DNA of 64,000 nt from Heliocidaris erythrogramma (taxonomy: Eukaryota; Echinodermata; Echinoidea; Camarodonta; Echinometridae), in NCBI GenBank assembly GCA_025617745.1, contig CM046864.1:3060616-3124615 (forward strand). The letters are read 5' to 3'. A program made the translations under genes and the position numbers. This document shows, one piece after another, positions 12,688 to 24,672 of the stretch; the stretch's first letter is position 1; the number at the start of each line of letters is the position of its first letter. The notes below the pieces were generated by a model, which saw only the letters and a list, made by a program, of their open reading frames with translations, did no database searches and had not been told where the DNA came from.

Positions 12688-12798
12688 CTATGTCGCAGTT
12701 CATGCCAGTGTATCCAGCATCACATGCACAGGTGTAGGAGTCTACTCCATCTGTACATGCTCCATTCACACACGGATCAGGATCACAGTCATCTATAT
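12688..12798 (-). CDS. EGF-like exon 30 (form S)
   Basis: Consensus protein. The acceptor tract reads CCTTCGTATAG. Confidence 0.9.
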
Positions 12799-13131
12799 CT
12801 ATACGAAGGAAAATGTCCATAGCTCTATTGACGACTCTTCAAATATTTGAAAAGAAAATTTGTTGACCAGAAAAAAAAATCATAAAAATGGGGGAAGTTA
12901 TTTATATCTCTGAAAGGAATATGCCTATGGCTTCATTTCTTGACGGCTATTAAAACAGGGTAAAAGAAGATTTTTTTTAAACGAAAAAAAAAAGATATTA
13001 AAATTTGGGAAAGTGCCATTTTGATTTTTTGCAATATTAAAGGAAGGAATCTTCTTTAGAATTTTGACTTTCTTTAAAAAAAAAATAAGAAGTTGAAGAA
13101 AATGCCATATTGTGCAGACCTATGCATTTAC

Positions 13132-13242
13132 CTATGTCGCAGTTCATGCCAGTGTATCCAGCATCACATGCACAGGTGTATGAGTCTATTCCATCTGTAC
13201 ATGCTCCACTCACACACGGATCAGGATCACAGTCATCTATAT
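13132..13242 (-). CDS. EGF-like exon 31 (N12S, V19I)
   Basis: N12S and V19I, a unique combination. The donor is intact, although the following intron begins GTAAATGCATAGG. Confidence 0.9.
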
Positions 13243-13574
13243 CTATAAAAAGGAAAATTTCCATAGCTTTATTGACGACTCTTCAAATATTTGAAAAGAA
13301 AATTTGTTGACCCGAAAAAAAATCATAAAAATGGGGGAAGTTATTTATATCTCTGAAAGGAATATGCCTATGGCTTCATTTCTTGACGGCTATTAAAACA
13401 GGGTAAAAGAAGATTTTTTTAAACCAAAAAAAAAAGATATTAAAATTGGGGAAAGTGCCTTTTTGATTTTTTGCAATATTAAAGGAAGAAATTTTCTTTA
13501 GAATTTTGACTTTCTTTAAAAAAAAAAATAAGAAGTTGAAGAAAATGCAATATTGTGCAGACCCATGCATTTAC

Positions 13575-13685
13575 CTATGTCGCAGTTCATGCCAGTGTAT
13601 CCGGCATCACATGCACAGGTGTAGGAGTCTACTCCATCTGTACATGCTCCATTCACACACGGATCAGGATCACAGTCATCTATAT
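13575..13685 (-). CDS. EGF-like exon 32 (form S)
   Basis: Consensus protein with a synonymous GATGCCGGA at D27-G29, a marker shared with exons 34, 36, 39, 43, 45 and 48. Confidence 0.9.
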
Positions 13686-14011
13686 CTATACAAAGGAAAA
13701 TGTTCATAGCTTTATTGACGACTCCTCAAATATGTGAAAAGAAAATTTGTTGACAAGAAAGAAAATCATAAAAATGGGGGAAGATATTTATATCTGTGAA
13801 AGGAATTTGCCTATGGCTTCATTTCTTTACGGCTATTGAAACAGGGTAAAAGAAGATATGTTTAAATAAAAAAAAATATTAAAAATGGGGCAAGTGCCAT
13901 ATTGATTATTTGCAATATGAAAGGAAGGAATCTTTTTGGATTTTGACTTTCTTTAAAAAAAAAAATAAGAAGTTGAAGAAAATGCCATATTGTGCAGACC
14001 CATGCATTTAC

Positions 14012-14122
14012 CTATGTCGCAGTTCATGCCAGTGTATCCAGCATCACATGCACAGGTGTAGGAGTCTATTCCATCTGTACATGCTCCATTCAAACATGGA
14101 TCAGGATCACAGTCATCTATAT
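14012..14122 (-). CDS. EGF-like exon 33 (form L)
   Basis: V11L and V19I. The codon for P9 is CCA. Confidence 0.9.
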
Positions 14123-14450
14123 CTATAAAAAGGAAAATTTCCATAGCTTTATTGACGACTCTTCAAATATGCGAAAAAGAAAATTTGTTGACCAGAAAAA
14201 AAAAATTAAAATGGGGGAAGTTATTTATATCTCGGAAAGGAATATGCCTATGGCTTCATTTCTTGATATATTAAAACAGGGTAAAAGAAGATTTTTTTAA
14301 ACCAAAAAAAAAGATATTAAAATTGGGGAAAGTGCCATTTTGATTTTTTGCAATATTAAATGAAGGAATCCTTTTTAGCATTTTTACTTTCTTTAAAAAA
14401 AAATTAAGAAGTTGAAGAAAATGCCACATTGTGCAGTCCCATGCATTTAC

Positions 14451-14561
14451 CTATGTCGCAGTTCATGCCAGTGTATCCGGCATCACATGCACAGGTGTAG
14501 GAGTCTACTCCATCTGTACATGCTCCATTCACACACGGATCAGGATCACAGTCATCTATAT
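14451..14561 (-). CDS. EGF-like exon 34 (form S)
   Basis: Consensus protein, GCC at A28. First exon of the 3.97-kb duplication; its partner is exon 43. Confidence 0.9.
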
Positions 14562-14889
14562 CTATACAAAGGAAAATGTCCATAGCTTTATTGACGACTC
14601 CTCAAATATGTGAAAAGAAAATTTGTTGACAAGAAAGAAAATCATAAAAATAGGGGAAGATAGTTATATCTGTGAAAGGAATATGCCCATGGCTTCATTT
14701 CTTTACGGCTATTGAAACAGGGTAAAAGAAGATATGTTTAAATTAAAAAAAATATTAAAAATGGGGCAAGTGCCATATTGATTATTTGCAATATTAAAGG
14801 AAGGAATCTTCTTTAGAATTTTGACTTTCTTTAAAAAAAAAAAAAAGAAGTTGAAGAAAATGCCATATTGTGCAGACCCATGCATTTAC

Positions 14890-15000
14890 CTATGTCGCAG
14901 TTCATGCCAGTGTATCCAGCATCACATGCACAGGTGTAGGAGTCTATTCCATCTGTACATGCTCCATTCAAACACGGATCAGGATCACAGTCATCTATAT
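14890..15000 (-). CDS. EGF-like exon 35 (form L)
   Basis: V11L and V19I. 881 bp from its dimer partner exon 37, and 3972 bp from exon 44. Confidence 0.9.
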
Positions 15001-15331
15001 CTATAAAAAGGAAAATTTCCATAACTTTATTGACGACTCTTCAAATATGTGAAAAGAAAATTTGTTGACCAGAAAAATAAAAATAAAAATGGGGGAAGTT
15101 ATTTATATCTCTGAAAGGAATAAGCCTATGGCTTCATTTCTTGACGGCTATTAAAACAGGGTAAAAGAAGATTTTTTTAAACCAAAAAAAAAAAATATTA
15201 AAAATGGGGCAAGTGCCATATTGATTATTTGCAATATTAAATGAAGGAATCCTTTTTAGCATTTTTACTTTCTTTAAAAAAAAATTAAGAAGTTGAAGAA
15301 AATGCCACATTGTGCAGTCCCATGCATTTAC

Positions 15332-15442
15332 CTATGTCGCAGTTCATGCCAGTGTATCCGGCATCACATGCACAGGTGTAGGAGTCTACTCCATCTGTAC
15401 ATGCTCCATTCACACACGGATCAGGATCACAGTCATCTATAT
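15332..15442 (-). CDS. EGF-like exon 36 (form S)
   Basis: Consensus protein. Dimer partner of exon 34 and long-range partner of exon 45. Confidence 0.9.
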
Positions 15443-15770
15443 CTATACAAAGGAAAATGTCCATAGCTTTATTGACGACTCCTCAAATATGTGAAAAGAA
15501 AATTTGTTGACAAGAAAGAAAATCATAAAAATGGGGGAAGATAGTTATATCTGTGAAAGGAATATGCCCATGGCTTCATTTCTTTACGGCTATTGAAACA
15601 GGGTAAAAGAAGATATGTTTAAATTAAAAAAAATATTAAAAATGGGGCAAGTGCCATATTGATTATTTGCAATATTAAAGGAAGGAATCTTCTTTAGAAT
15701 TTTGACTTTCTTTAAAAAAAAAAATAAGAAGTTGAAGAAAATGCCATATTGTGCAGACCCATGCATTTAC

Positions 15771-15881
15771 CTATGTCGCAGTTCATGCCAGTGTATCCAG
15801 CATCACATGCACAGGTGTAGGAGTCTATTCCATCTGTACATGCTCCATTCAAACACGGATCAGGATCACAGTCATCTATAT
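15771..15881 (-). CDS. EGF-like exon 37 (form L)
   Basis: V11L and V19I. Long-range partner of exon 46. Confidence 0.9.
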
Positions 15882-16216
15882 CTATAAAAAGGAAAATTTC
15901 CATAACTTTATTGACGACTCTTCAAATATGTGAAAAGAAAATTTGTTGACCAGAAAAATAAAAATAAAAATGGGGGAAGTTATTTATATCTCTGAAAGGA
16001 ATAAGCCTATGGCTTCATTTCTTGACGGCTATTAAAACAGGGTAAAAGAAGATTTTTTTAAACCAAAAAAAAAAAAAAATATTAAAAATGGGGAAAGTGC
16101 CATATTGATTATTTGCAATATTAAAAGAAGGAATCTTCTTTAGAATTTTGACTTTCTTTAAAAAAAAAATAAGAAGTTGAAGAAAATGCCATAATTGTGC
16201 AGACCCATGCATTTAC

Positions 16217-16327
16217 CTATGTCGCAGTTCATGCCAGTGTATCCAGCATCACATGCACAGGTGTAGGAGTCTACTCCGTCTGTACATGCTCCATTCACAC
16301 ACGGATCAGGATCACAGTCATCTATAT
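16217..16327 (-). CDS. EGF-like exon 38 (form S)
   Basis: Consensus protein with GACGGA at D17-G18. The intron just after the donor has an extra base (CATAATTGTG on the plus strand), shared with exon 47. Confidence 0.9.
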
Positions 16328-16656
16328 CTATAAAAAGGAAATGTCCATAGCTTTATTGACGACTCTTCAAATATATGAAAAGAAAATTTGTTGACATGAA
16401 AGAAAATCATAAAAATGGGGGAAGTTATTTATATCTGTGAAAGGAATATGCGTATGGCTTCATTTCTTGACGATTATTAAAACAGGGTAAAAGAAGATTT
16501 GTTTAAACCAAAAAAAAAAAATATTAAAAATGGGGAAAGTGCCATATTGATTATTTGCAATATTAAAAGAAGGAATCTTCTTTAGAATTTGACTTTCTTT
16601 TAAAATAAATTCAGAAGTTGAAGAAAATGCCATATTGTGCAGACCCATGCATTTAC

Positions 16657-16767
16657 CTATGTCGCAGTTCATGCCAGTGTATCCGGCATCACATGCACAG
16701 GTGTAGGAGTCTACTCCATCTGTACATGCTCCATTCACACACGGATCAGGATCACAGTCATCTATAT
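16657..16767 (-). CDS. EGF-like exon 39 (form S)
   Basis: Consensus protein, GCC at A28. Long-range partner of exon 48. Confidence 0.9.
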
Positions 16768-17095
16768 CTATACAAAGGAAAATGTCCATAGCTTTATTGA
16801 CGACTCCTCAAATATGTGAAAAGAAAATTTGTTGACAAGAAAGAAAATCATAAAAATGGGGGAAGATATTTATATCTGTGAAAGGAATTTGCCTATGGCT
16901 TCATTTCTTGACGGCTATTAAAACAGGGTAAAAGAAGATTAGTTTAAACCAACAAAAAATATATTAAAAATGGGGAAAGTGCCATATTGATTATGTGCAA
17001 TATTAAAGGAAGGAATCTTCTTTAGAATTTTTACTTTCTTTTAAAAAAAATTAAGAAGTTGAAGAAAATGCCATATTGGGCAGACCCATGCCTTT

Positions 17096-17206
17096 ACCTA
17101 TGTCGCAGTTCATGCCAGTGTATCCAGCATCACATGCACAGGTGAATGAGTCTACTCCATCTGTACATGCTCCATTCACACACGGATCAGGATCACAGTC
17201 ATCTAT
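17096..17206 (-). CDS. EGF-like exon 40 (Y22F)
   Basis: Y22F, which still fits the aromatic position of calcium-binding EGF domains. The donor is GTAAAGG. Identical in this to exon 49. Confidence 0.9.
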
Positions 17207-17538
17207 ATCTATAAAAAGGAAAATGTCCATAGCTTTATTGACTACTCTTCAAATATGTGAAAAGAAAATCTGTTGACCAGAAAAAAAAATAATAAAAATG
17301 GGGGAAGTTATTTATATCTGTGAAAGGAATATGCCCATGGCTTCATTTCTTGACGGCTATTAAAACAGGGTATAAGAAGATTTGTTTAAACCAAAAAAAA
17401 AAATATTAAAAATGGGGAAAGTGCCATGTTGATTATTTGCAATATTAAAGGAAGGAATCTTCTTTAGAATTTTACTTCATTTTAAAATAAATTCAGAAGT
17501 TGAAGAAAATGCCATATTGTGCAGACCCATGCATTTAC

Positions 17539-17649
17539 CTATGTCGCAGTTCATGCCAGTGTATCCAGCATCACATGCACAGGTGTAGGTGTCTACTCCG
17601 TCTGTACATGCTCCATTCACACACGGATCAGGATCACAGTCATCTATAT
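17539..17649 (-). CDS. EGF-like exon 41 (form T)
   Basis: S21T. Long-range partner of exon 50. Confidence 0.9.
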
Positions 17650-17980
17650 CTATAAAAAGGAAAATGTCCATAGCTTTATTGACTACTCTTCAAATATGTG
17701 AAAAGAAAATCTGTTGACCAGAAAAAAAAAATCATAAAAATGGGGGAAGTTATTTATATCTGTGATTGGAATATGCCCATGGCTACATTTCTTGACGGCT
17801 ATTAAAACAGGGTATAAGAAGATTTGCTTAAACCAAAAAAAAAAATATTAAAAATGGGGATAGTGCCATATTGATTATTTGCAATATTAAAGGAAGGAAT
17901 CTTCTTTAGAATTTTCACTTTCTTTAAAAAAAATTAAGAAGTTGAAGAAAATGCCATATTGTGCAGACCCATGCATTTAC

Positions 17981-18091
17981 CTATGTCGCAGTTCATGCCA
18001 GTGTATCCAGCATCACATGCACAGGTGTAGGTGTCTACTCCGTCTGTACATGCTCCATTCACACACGGATCAGGATCACAGTCATCTATAT
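17981..18091 (-). CDS. EGF-like exon 42 (form T)
   Basis: S21T. Last exon of the first 3.97-kb copy; partner of exon 51. Confidence 0.9.
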
Positions 18092-18422
18092 CTATAAAAA
18101 GGAAAATGTCCACAGCTTTATTGACTACTCTTCAAAAATGTGAAAAGAAAATCTGTTGACCAGAAAAAAAAGTCATAAAAATGGGGGAAGTTATTTATAT
18201 CTGTGAAAGGAATATGCCCATGGCTTCATTTCTTGACGGCAATTAAAACAGGGTATAAGAAGATTTGTTTAAACCAAAAAAAAAAAATATTAAAAATGGG
18301 GAAAGTGCCATGTTGATTATTTTCAATATTAAAGGAAGGAATCTTCTTTAGAATTTTCACTTTCTTTTAAAAAAATTTAGAAGTTGAAGAAAATGCCACA
18401 TTGTGCAGTCCCATGCATTTAC

Positions 18423-18533
18423 CTATGTCGCAGTTCATGCCAGTGTATCCGGCATCACATGCACAGGTGTAGGAGTCTACTCCATCTGTACATGCTCCAT
18501 TCACACACGGATCAGGATCACAGTCATCTATAT
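18423..18533 (-). CDS. EGF-like exon 43 (form S)
   Basis: Consensus protein. First exon of the second 3.97-kb copy. Confidence 0.9.
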
Positions 18534-18861
18534 CTATACAAAGGAAAATGTCCATAGCTTTATTGACGACTCCTCAAATATGTGAAAAGAAAATTTGTTG
18601 ACAAGAAAGAAAATCATAAAAATAGGGGAAGATAGTTATATCTGTGAAAGGAATATGCCCATGGCTTCATTTCTTTACGGCTATTGAAACAGGGTAAAAG
18701 AAGATATGTTTAAATTAAAAAAAATATTAAAAATGGGGCAAGTGCCATATTGATTATTTGCAATATTAAAGGAAGGAATCTTCTTTAGAATTTTGACTTT
18801 CTTTAAAAAAAAAAAAAAGAAGTTGAAGAAAATGCCATATTGTGCAGACCCATGCATTTAC

Positions 18862-18972
18862 CTATGTCGCAGTTCATGCCAGTGTATCCAGCATCACATG
18901 CACAGGTGTAGGAGTCTATTCCATCTGTACATGCTCCATTCAAACACGGATCAGGATCACAGTCATCTATAT
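18862..18972 (-). CDS. EGF-like exon 44 (form L)
   Basis: V11L and V19I. Confidence 0.9.
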
Positions 18973-19303
18973 CTATAAAAAGGAAAATTTCCATAACTTT
19001 ATTGACGACTCTTCAAATATGTGAAAAGAAAATTTGTTGACCAGAAAAATAAAAATAAAAATGGGGGAAGTTATTTATATCTCTGAAAGGAATAAGCCTA
19101 TGGCTTCATTTCTTGACGGCTATTAAAACAGGGTAAAAGAAGATTTTTTTAAACCAAAAAAAAAAAATATTAAAAATGGGGCAAGTGCCATATTGATTAT
19201 TTGCAATATTAAATGAAGGAATCCTTTTTAGCATTTTTACTTTCTTTAAAAAAAAATTAAGAAGTTGAAGAAAATGCCACATTGTGCAGTCCCATGCATT
19301 TAC

Positions 19304-19414
19304 CTATGTCGCAGTTCATGCCAGTGTATCCGGCATCACATGCACAGGTGTAGGAGTCTACTCCATCTGTACATGCTCCATTCACACACGGATCAGGATC
19401 ACAGTCATCTATAT
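19304..19414 (-). CDS. EGF-like exon 45 (form S)
   Basis: Consensus protein, GCC at A28. Confidence 0.9.
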
Positions 19415-19742
19415 CTATACAAAGGAAAATGTCCATAGCTTTATTGACGACTCCTCAAATATGTGAAAAGAAAATTTGTTGACAAGAAAGAAAATCATAA
19501 AAATGGGGGAAGATAGTTATATCTGTGAAAGGAATATGCCCATGGCTTCATTTCTTTACGGCTATTGAAACAGGGTAAAAGAAGATATGTTTAAATTAAA
19601 AAAAATATTAAAAATGGGGCAAGTGCCATATTGATTATTTGCAATATTAAAGGAAGGAATCTTCTTTAGAATTTTGACTTTCTTTAAAAAAAAAAATAAG
19701 AAGTTGAAGAAAATGCCATATTGTGCAGACCCATGCATTTAC

Positions 19743-19853
19743 CTATGTCGCAGTTCATGCCAGTGTATCCAGCATCACATGCACAGGTGTAGGAGTCTAT
19801 TCCATCTGTACATGCTCCATTCAAACACGGATCAGGATCACAGTCATCTATAT
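19743..19853 (-). CDS. EGF-like exon 46 (form L)
   Basis: V11L and V19I. The intron on its left differs from that of exon 37 by one base in an A-run, the only length difference seen between the two 3.97-kb copies. Confidence 0.9.
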
Positions 19854-20187
19854 CTATAAAAAGGAAAATTTCCATAACTTTATTGACGACTCTTCAAATA
19901 TGTGAAAAGAAAATTTGTTGACCAGAAAAATAAAAATAAAAATGGGGGAAGTTATTTATATCTCTGAAAGGAATAAGCCTATGGCTTCATTTCTTGACGG
20001 CTATTAAAACAGGGTAAAAGAAGATTTTTTTAAACCAAAAAAAAAAAAAATATTAAAAATGGGGAAAGTGCCATATTGATTATTTGCAATATTAAAAGAA
20101 GGAATCTTCTTTAGAATTTTGACTTTCTTTAAAAAAAAAATAAGAAGTTGAAGAAAATGCCATAATTGTGCAGACCCATGCATTTAC

Positions 20188-20298
20188 CTATGTCGCAGTT
20201 CATGCCAGTGTATCCAGCATCACATGCACAGGTGTAGGAGTCTACTCCGTCTGTACATGCTCCATTCACACACGGATCAGGATCACAGTCATCTATAT
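20188..20298 (-). CDS. EGF-like exon 47 (form S)
   Basis: Consensus protein, GACGGA at D17-G18. Confidence 0.9.
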
Positions 20299-20627
20299 CT
20301 ATAAAAAGGAAATGTCCATAGCTTTATTGACGACTCTTCAAATATATGAAAAGAAAATTTGTTGACATGAAAGAAAATCATAAAAATGGGGGAAGTTATT
20401 TATATCTGTGAAAGGAATATGCGTATGGCTTCATTTCTTGACGATTATTAAAACAGGGTAAAAGAAGATTTGTTTAAACCAAAAAAAAAAAATATTAAAA
20501 ATGGGGAAAGTGCCATATTGATTATTTGCAATATTAAAAGAAGGAATCTTCTTTAGAATTTGACTTTCTTTTAAAATAAATTCAGAAGTTGAAGAAAATG
20601 CCATATTGTGCAGACCCATGCATTTAC

Positions 20628-20738
20628 CTATGTCGCAGTTCATGCCAGTGTATCCGGCATCACATGCACAGGTGTAGGAGTCTACTCCATCTGTACATGC
20701 TCCATTCACACACGGATCAGGATCACAGTCATCTATAT
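20628..20738 (-). CDS. EGF-like exon 48 (form S)
   Basis: Consensus protein, GCC at A28. Confidence 0.9.
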
Positions 20739-21066
20739 CTATACAAAGGAAAATGTCCATAGCTTTATTGACGACTCCTCAAATATGTGAAAAGAAAATT
20801 TGTTGACAAGAAAGAAAATCATAAAAATGGGGGAAGATATTTATATCTGTGAAAGGAATTTGCCTATGGCTTCATTTCTTGACGGCTATTAAAACAGGGT
20901 AAAAGAAGATTAGTTTAAACCAACAAAAAATATATTAAAAATGGGGAAAGTGCCATATTGATTATGTGCAATATTAAAGGAAGGAATCTTCTTTAGAATT
21001 TTTACTTTCTTTTAAAAAAAATTAAGAAGTTGAAGAAAATGCCATATTGGGCAGACCCATGCCTTT

Positions 21067-21177
21067 ACCTATGTCGCAGTTCATGCCAGTGTATCCAGCA
21101 TCACATGCACAGGTGAATGAGTCTACTCCATCTGTACATGCTCCATTCACACACGGATCAGGATCACAGTCATCTAT
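21067..21177 (-). CDS. EGF-like exon 49 (Y22F)
   Basis: Y22F and GTAAAGG donor, as in exon 40. Confidence 0.9.
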
Positions 21178-21509
21178 ATCTATAAAAAGGAAAATGTCCA
21201 TAGCTTTATTGACTACTCTTCAAATATGTGAAAAGAAAATCTGTTGACCAGAAAAAAAAATAATAAAAATGGGGGAAGTTATTTATATCTGTGAAAGGAA
21301 TATGCCCATGGCTTCATTTCTTGACGGCTATTAAAACAGGGTATAAGAAGATTTGTTTAAACCAAAAAAAAAAATATTAAAAATGGGGAAAGTGCCATGT
21401 TGATTATTTGCAATATTAAAGGAAGGAATCTTCTTTAGAATTTTACTTCATTTTAAAATAAATTCAGAAGTTGAAGAAAATGCCATATTGTGCAGACCCA
21501 TGCATTTAC

Positions 21510-21620
21510 CTATGTCGCAGTTCATGCCAGTGTATCCAGCATCACATGCACAGGTGTAGGTGTCTACTCCGTCTGTACATGCTCCATTCACACACGGATC
21601 AGGATCACAGTCATCTATAT
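21510..21620 (-). CDS. EGF-like exon 50 (form T)
   Basis: S21T. The intron to its right matches the one next to exon 53 (GATTGGAATATG), marking a 1326-bp three-unit duplication. Confidence 0.9.
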
Positions 21621-21951
21621 CTATAAAAAGGAAAATGTCCATAGCTTTATTGACTACTCTTCAAATATGTGAAAAGAAAATCTGTTGACCAGAAAAAAAA
21701 AATCATAAAAATGGGGGAAGTTATTTATATCTGTGATTGGAATATGCCCATGGCTACATTTCTTGACGGCTATTAAAACAGGGTATAAGAAGATTTGCTT
21801 AAACCAAAAAAAAAAATATTAAAAATGGGGATAGTGCCATATTGATTATTTGCAATATTAAAGGAAGGAATCTTCTTTAGAATTTTCACTTTCTTTAAAA
21901 AAAATTAAGAAGTTGAAGAAAATGCCATATTGTGCAGACCCATGCATTTAC

Positions 21952-22062
21952 CTATGTCGCAGTTCATGCCAGTGTATCCAGCATCACATGCACAGGTGTA
22001 GGTGTCTACTCCGTCTGTACATGCTCCATTCACACACGGATCAGGATCACAGTCATCTATAT
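21952..22062 (-). CDS. EGF-like exon 51 (form T)
   Basis: S21T. Exon 52 is its nearly identical neighbour at 442 bp. Confidence 0.9.
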
Positions 22063-22393
22063 CTATAAAAAGGAAAATGTCCACAGCTTTATTGACTACT
22101 CTTCAAAAATGTGAAAAGAAAATCTGTTGACCAGAAAAAAAAGTCATAAAAATGGGGGAAGTTATTTATATCTGTGAAAGGAATATGCCCATGGCTTCAT
22201 TTCTTGACGGCAATTAAAACAGGGTATAAGAAGATTTGTTTAAACCAAAAAAAAAAAATATTAAAAATGGGGATAGTGCCATATTGATTATTTGCAATAT
22301 TAAAGGAAGGAATCTTCTTTAGAATTTTCACTTTCTTTAAAAAAAATTAAGAAGTTGAAGAAAATGCCATATTGTGCAGACCCATGCATTTAC

Positions 22394-22504
22394 CTATGTC
22401 GCAGTTCATGCCAGTGTATCCAGCATCACATGCACAGGTGTAGGTGTCTACTCCGTCTGTACATGCTCCATTCACACACGGATCAGGATCACAGTCATCT
22501 ATAT
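22394..22504 (-). CDS. EGF-like exon 52 (form T)
   Basis: S21T. Extra copy of the exon 51 unit, absent from the first 3.97-kb copy. Confidence 0.9.
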
Positions 22505-22835
22505 CTATAAAAAGGAAAATGTCCACAGCTTTATTGACTACTCTTCAAAAATGTGAAAAGAAAATCTGTTGACCAGAAAAAAAAGTCATAAAAATGGGGG
22601 AAGTTATTTATATCTGTGAAAGGAATATGCCCATGGCTTCATTTCTTGACGGCAATTAAAACAGGGTATAAGAAGATTTGTTTAAACCAAAAAAAAAAAA
22701 TATTAAAAATGGGGAAAGTGCCATGTTGATTATTTTCAATATTAAAGGAAGGAATCTTCTTTAGAATTTTCACTTTCTTTTAAAAAAATTTAGAAGTTGA
22801 AGAAAATGCCATATTGTGCAGACCCATGCATTTAC

Positions 22836-22946
22836 CTATGTCGCAGTTCATGCCAGTGTATCCAGCATCACATGCACAGGTGTAGGAGTCTACTCCGTCT
22901 GTACATGCTCCATTCACACACGGATCAGGATCACAGTCATCTATAT
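22836..22946 (-). CDS. EGF-like exon 53 (form S)
   Basis: Consensus protein, GACGGA at D17-G18. Its flanks match exon 50, which is form T, so exon and flank histories differ here. Confidence 0.9.
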
Positions 22947-23277
22947 CTATAAAAAGGAAAATGTCCATAGCTTTATTGACTACTCTTCAAATATGTGAAA
23001 AGAAAATCTGTTGACCAGAAAAAAAAAATCATAAAAATGGGGGAAGTTATTTATATCTGTGATTGGAATATGCCCATGGCTACATTTCTTGACGGCTATT
23101 AAAACAGGGTATAAGAAGATTTGCTTAAACCAAAAAAAAAAATATTAAAAATGGGGATAGTGCCATATTGATTATTTGCAATATTAAAGGAAGGAATCTT
23201 CTTTAGAATTTTCACTTTCTTTAAAAAAAATTAAGAAGTTGAAGAAAATGCCATATTGTGCAGACCCATGCATTTAC

Positions 23278-23388
23278 CTATGTCGCAGTTCATGCCAGTG
23301 TATCCAGCATCACATGCACAGGTGTAGGTGTCTACTCCGTCTGTACATGCTCCATTCACACACGGATCAGGATCACAGTCATCTATAT
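23278..23388 (-). CDS. EGF-like exon 54 (form T)
   Basis: S21T. 1326 bp from exon 51. Confidence 0.9.
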
Positions 23389-23718
23389 CTATAAAAAGGA
23401 AAATGTCCACAGCTTTATTGACTACTCTTCAAAAATGTGAAAAGAAAATCTGTTGACCAGAAAAAAAAGTCATAAAAATGGGGGAAGTTATTTATATCTG
23501 TGAAAGGAATATGCCCATGGCTTCATTTCTTGACGGCAATTAAAACAGGGTATAAGAAGATTTGTTTAAACCAAAAAAAAAAATATTAAAAATGGGGAAA
23601 GTGCCATGTTGATTATTTTCAATATTAAAGGAAGGAATCTTCTTTAGAATTTTCACTTTCTTTTAAAAAAATTTAGAAGTTGAAGAAAATGCCATATTGT
23701 GCAGACCCATGCATTTAC

Positions 23719-23829
23719 CTATGTCGCAGTTCATGCCAGTGTATCCAGCATCACATGCACAGGTGTAGGAGTCTACTCCGTCTGTACATGCTCCATTCAC
23801 ACACGGATCAGGATCACAGTCATCTATAT
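23719..23829 (-). CDS. EGF-like exon 55 (form S)
   Basis: Consensus protein. First exon of block 1 in transcription order. The intron to its right shares markers (GACTAATC, GTAAAAAG, TGGAGG) with the corresponding end of block 2. Confidence 0.9.
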
Positions 23830-24059
23830 CTATAAAAAGGAAAATGTCCATAGCTTTATTGACTAATCTTCAAATATGTAAAAAGAAAATTTGTTGACGA
23901 GAAAAACAAAATAAAAATGGAGGAAGTTATTTATATCTGCGAAAGGAATATGCCCATGGCTTCATTTCTTGACGGCTATTAAAACAGGGTAAAAGAAGAA
24001 GAAAGAAAAAAAAAAGGAAATAAAAAAGAGATGCACCCTGTGCTATACACCACTTTCAT

Positions 24060-24672
24060 TTACCATTTACATGTCAAAGTACCCCGAAGAGGAAAAATAT
24101 ATGATGCTTGTGATATTATGTGTTTTTCATGCCATGCAGATTCACGAAGCCGAAAGGTGTAGAGAGAGCCAATGTCATTGGTCTCCAACAGCTTGGGGCT
24201 CACCCAGACATTCAGGTTCGTTGGTTCGGGCGGGGCGGCCTTACAATCCATGAAATACCTAAATGTAGAACAACCCAAGATATGCGCAATACGCCACGCT
24301 GCCCCACACTTGGTAGAGTTGGACGCAGGGTCCAACGACATCGGGAAGTACGCTGTCAAACATAAAGGTATAGCTGTCGAGGAGGTGCTACTGGCGGCTA
24401 GGCAGCTGCTCCCAGAAAGCCAAATCTGTTTTTCTGAAATCGTCCATAAGCTCTTCTATTATGAACGCCCAGATGGTCCGCACAACAACTGCCGCAAAAC
24501 AGTAAATAAGTATGCAAGGTGGAAGATTAGGAGGATGTTGCAGGCGTCACGACAGACAACATCCACACGCAGGACCACGAACTGTTCTATCGGGACGGGG
24601 TACACCTCTCGGAGCGCGGAAGTGATCTGCTGATCTCCGACTTCAGAATGCTCTAGGACTTGCTGCCCCATT
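24060..24672 (+). pseudogene. SGNH-hydrolase-like fragment, frameshifted
   Basis: SGNH-fold esterase-like domains are known as accessory domains of several animal retrotransposons. Recognisable pieces are VRWFGRGGL (block II-like) near 24211-24240, LDAGSNDIG (block III, Asn of the GxND motif) near 24319-24345, and YRDGVHLSERG (Asp and His of block V) near 24588-24620. The first and third pieces share a frame while the second lies in another, so at least two frame changes separate them. The GDS serine block is not recognisable. The product is not functional as it stands. Confidence 0.68.

Larger units (their letters stand above)
14431..22373. repeat. Higher-order duplication: two nine-unit copies of about 3971 bp
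   Basis: Exons 34-42 and 43-51 pair one to one at 3971-3972 bp. They share all private markers: L forms at two positions, Y22F, the extra intron base beside exons 38 and 47, and a tagged intron variant. The only length difference noticed is one A in a run between exons 37-38 and 46-47. Inside each copy is an 881-bp dimer present twice (exons 34-35 and 36-37). The copies are nearly identical, so the event is very recent or is an assembly artefact. Confidence 0.85.
1..23998 (-). repeat. EGF-exon tandem array, block 1 (55 units of about 437 bp)
   Basis: Each unit holds one 111-nt exon and about 325 nt of intron. On the minus strand the exon follows a pyrimidine-rich acceptor ending TTTTTATAG and ends GACATAG before a GTAAATG donor. 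It starts and ends in phase 1, so any number of copies splices in frame. Residues are numbered 1-37 from the Asp completed across the junction: DIDDC at 1-5 and cysteines at 5, 10, 15, 24, 26 and 35. D1, D3, D4, D17 and Y22 fit a calcium-binding EGF domain. Three protein forms occur: S (consensus, V11, V19, S21), L (V11L and V19I) and T (S21T). Introns are as alike as exons apart from three A-tracts on the plus strand. The family resembles fibropellin and Notch repeats. Transcription runs right to left. The array continues beyond the left edge. Confidence 0.93.

Noticed and set aside
16460-16789. Minus-strand open frame of 109 codons covering an EGF exon
   Set aside because: Chance read-through of the intron; the exon ends at the conserved GTAAATG donor.
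1-23998. A CRISPR-like or purely non-coding satellite interpretation of the 437-bp array
   Set aside because: The spacing is far too long for CRISPR and there are no unique spacers. Each unit contains an exon with conserved splice sites and an intact EGF domain.
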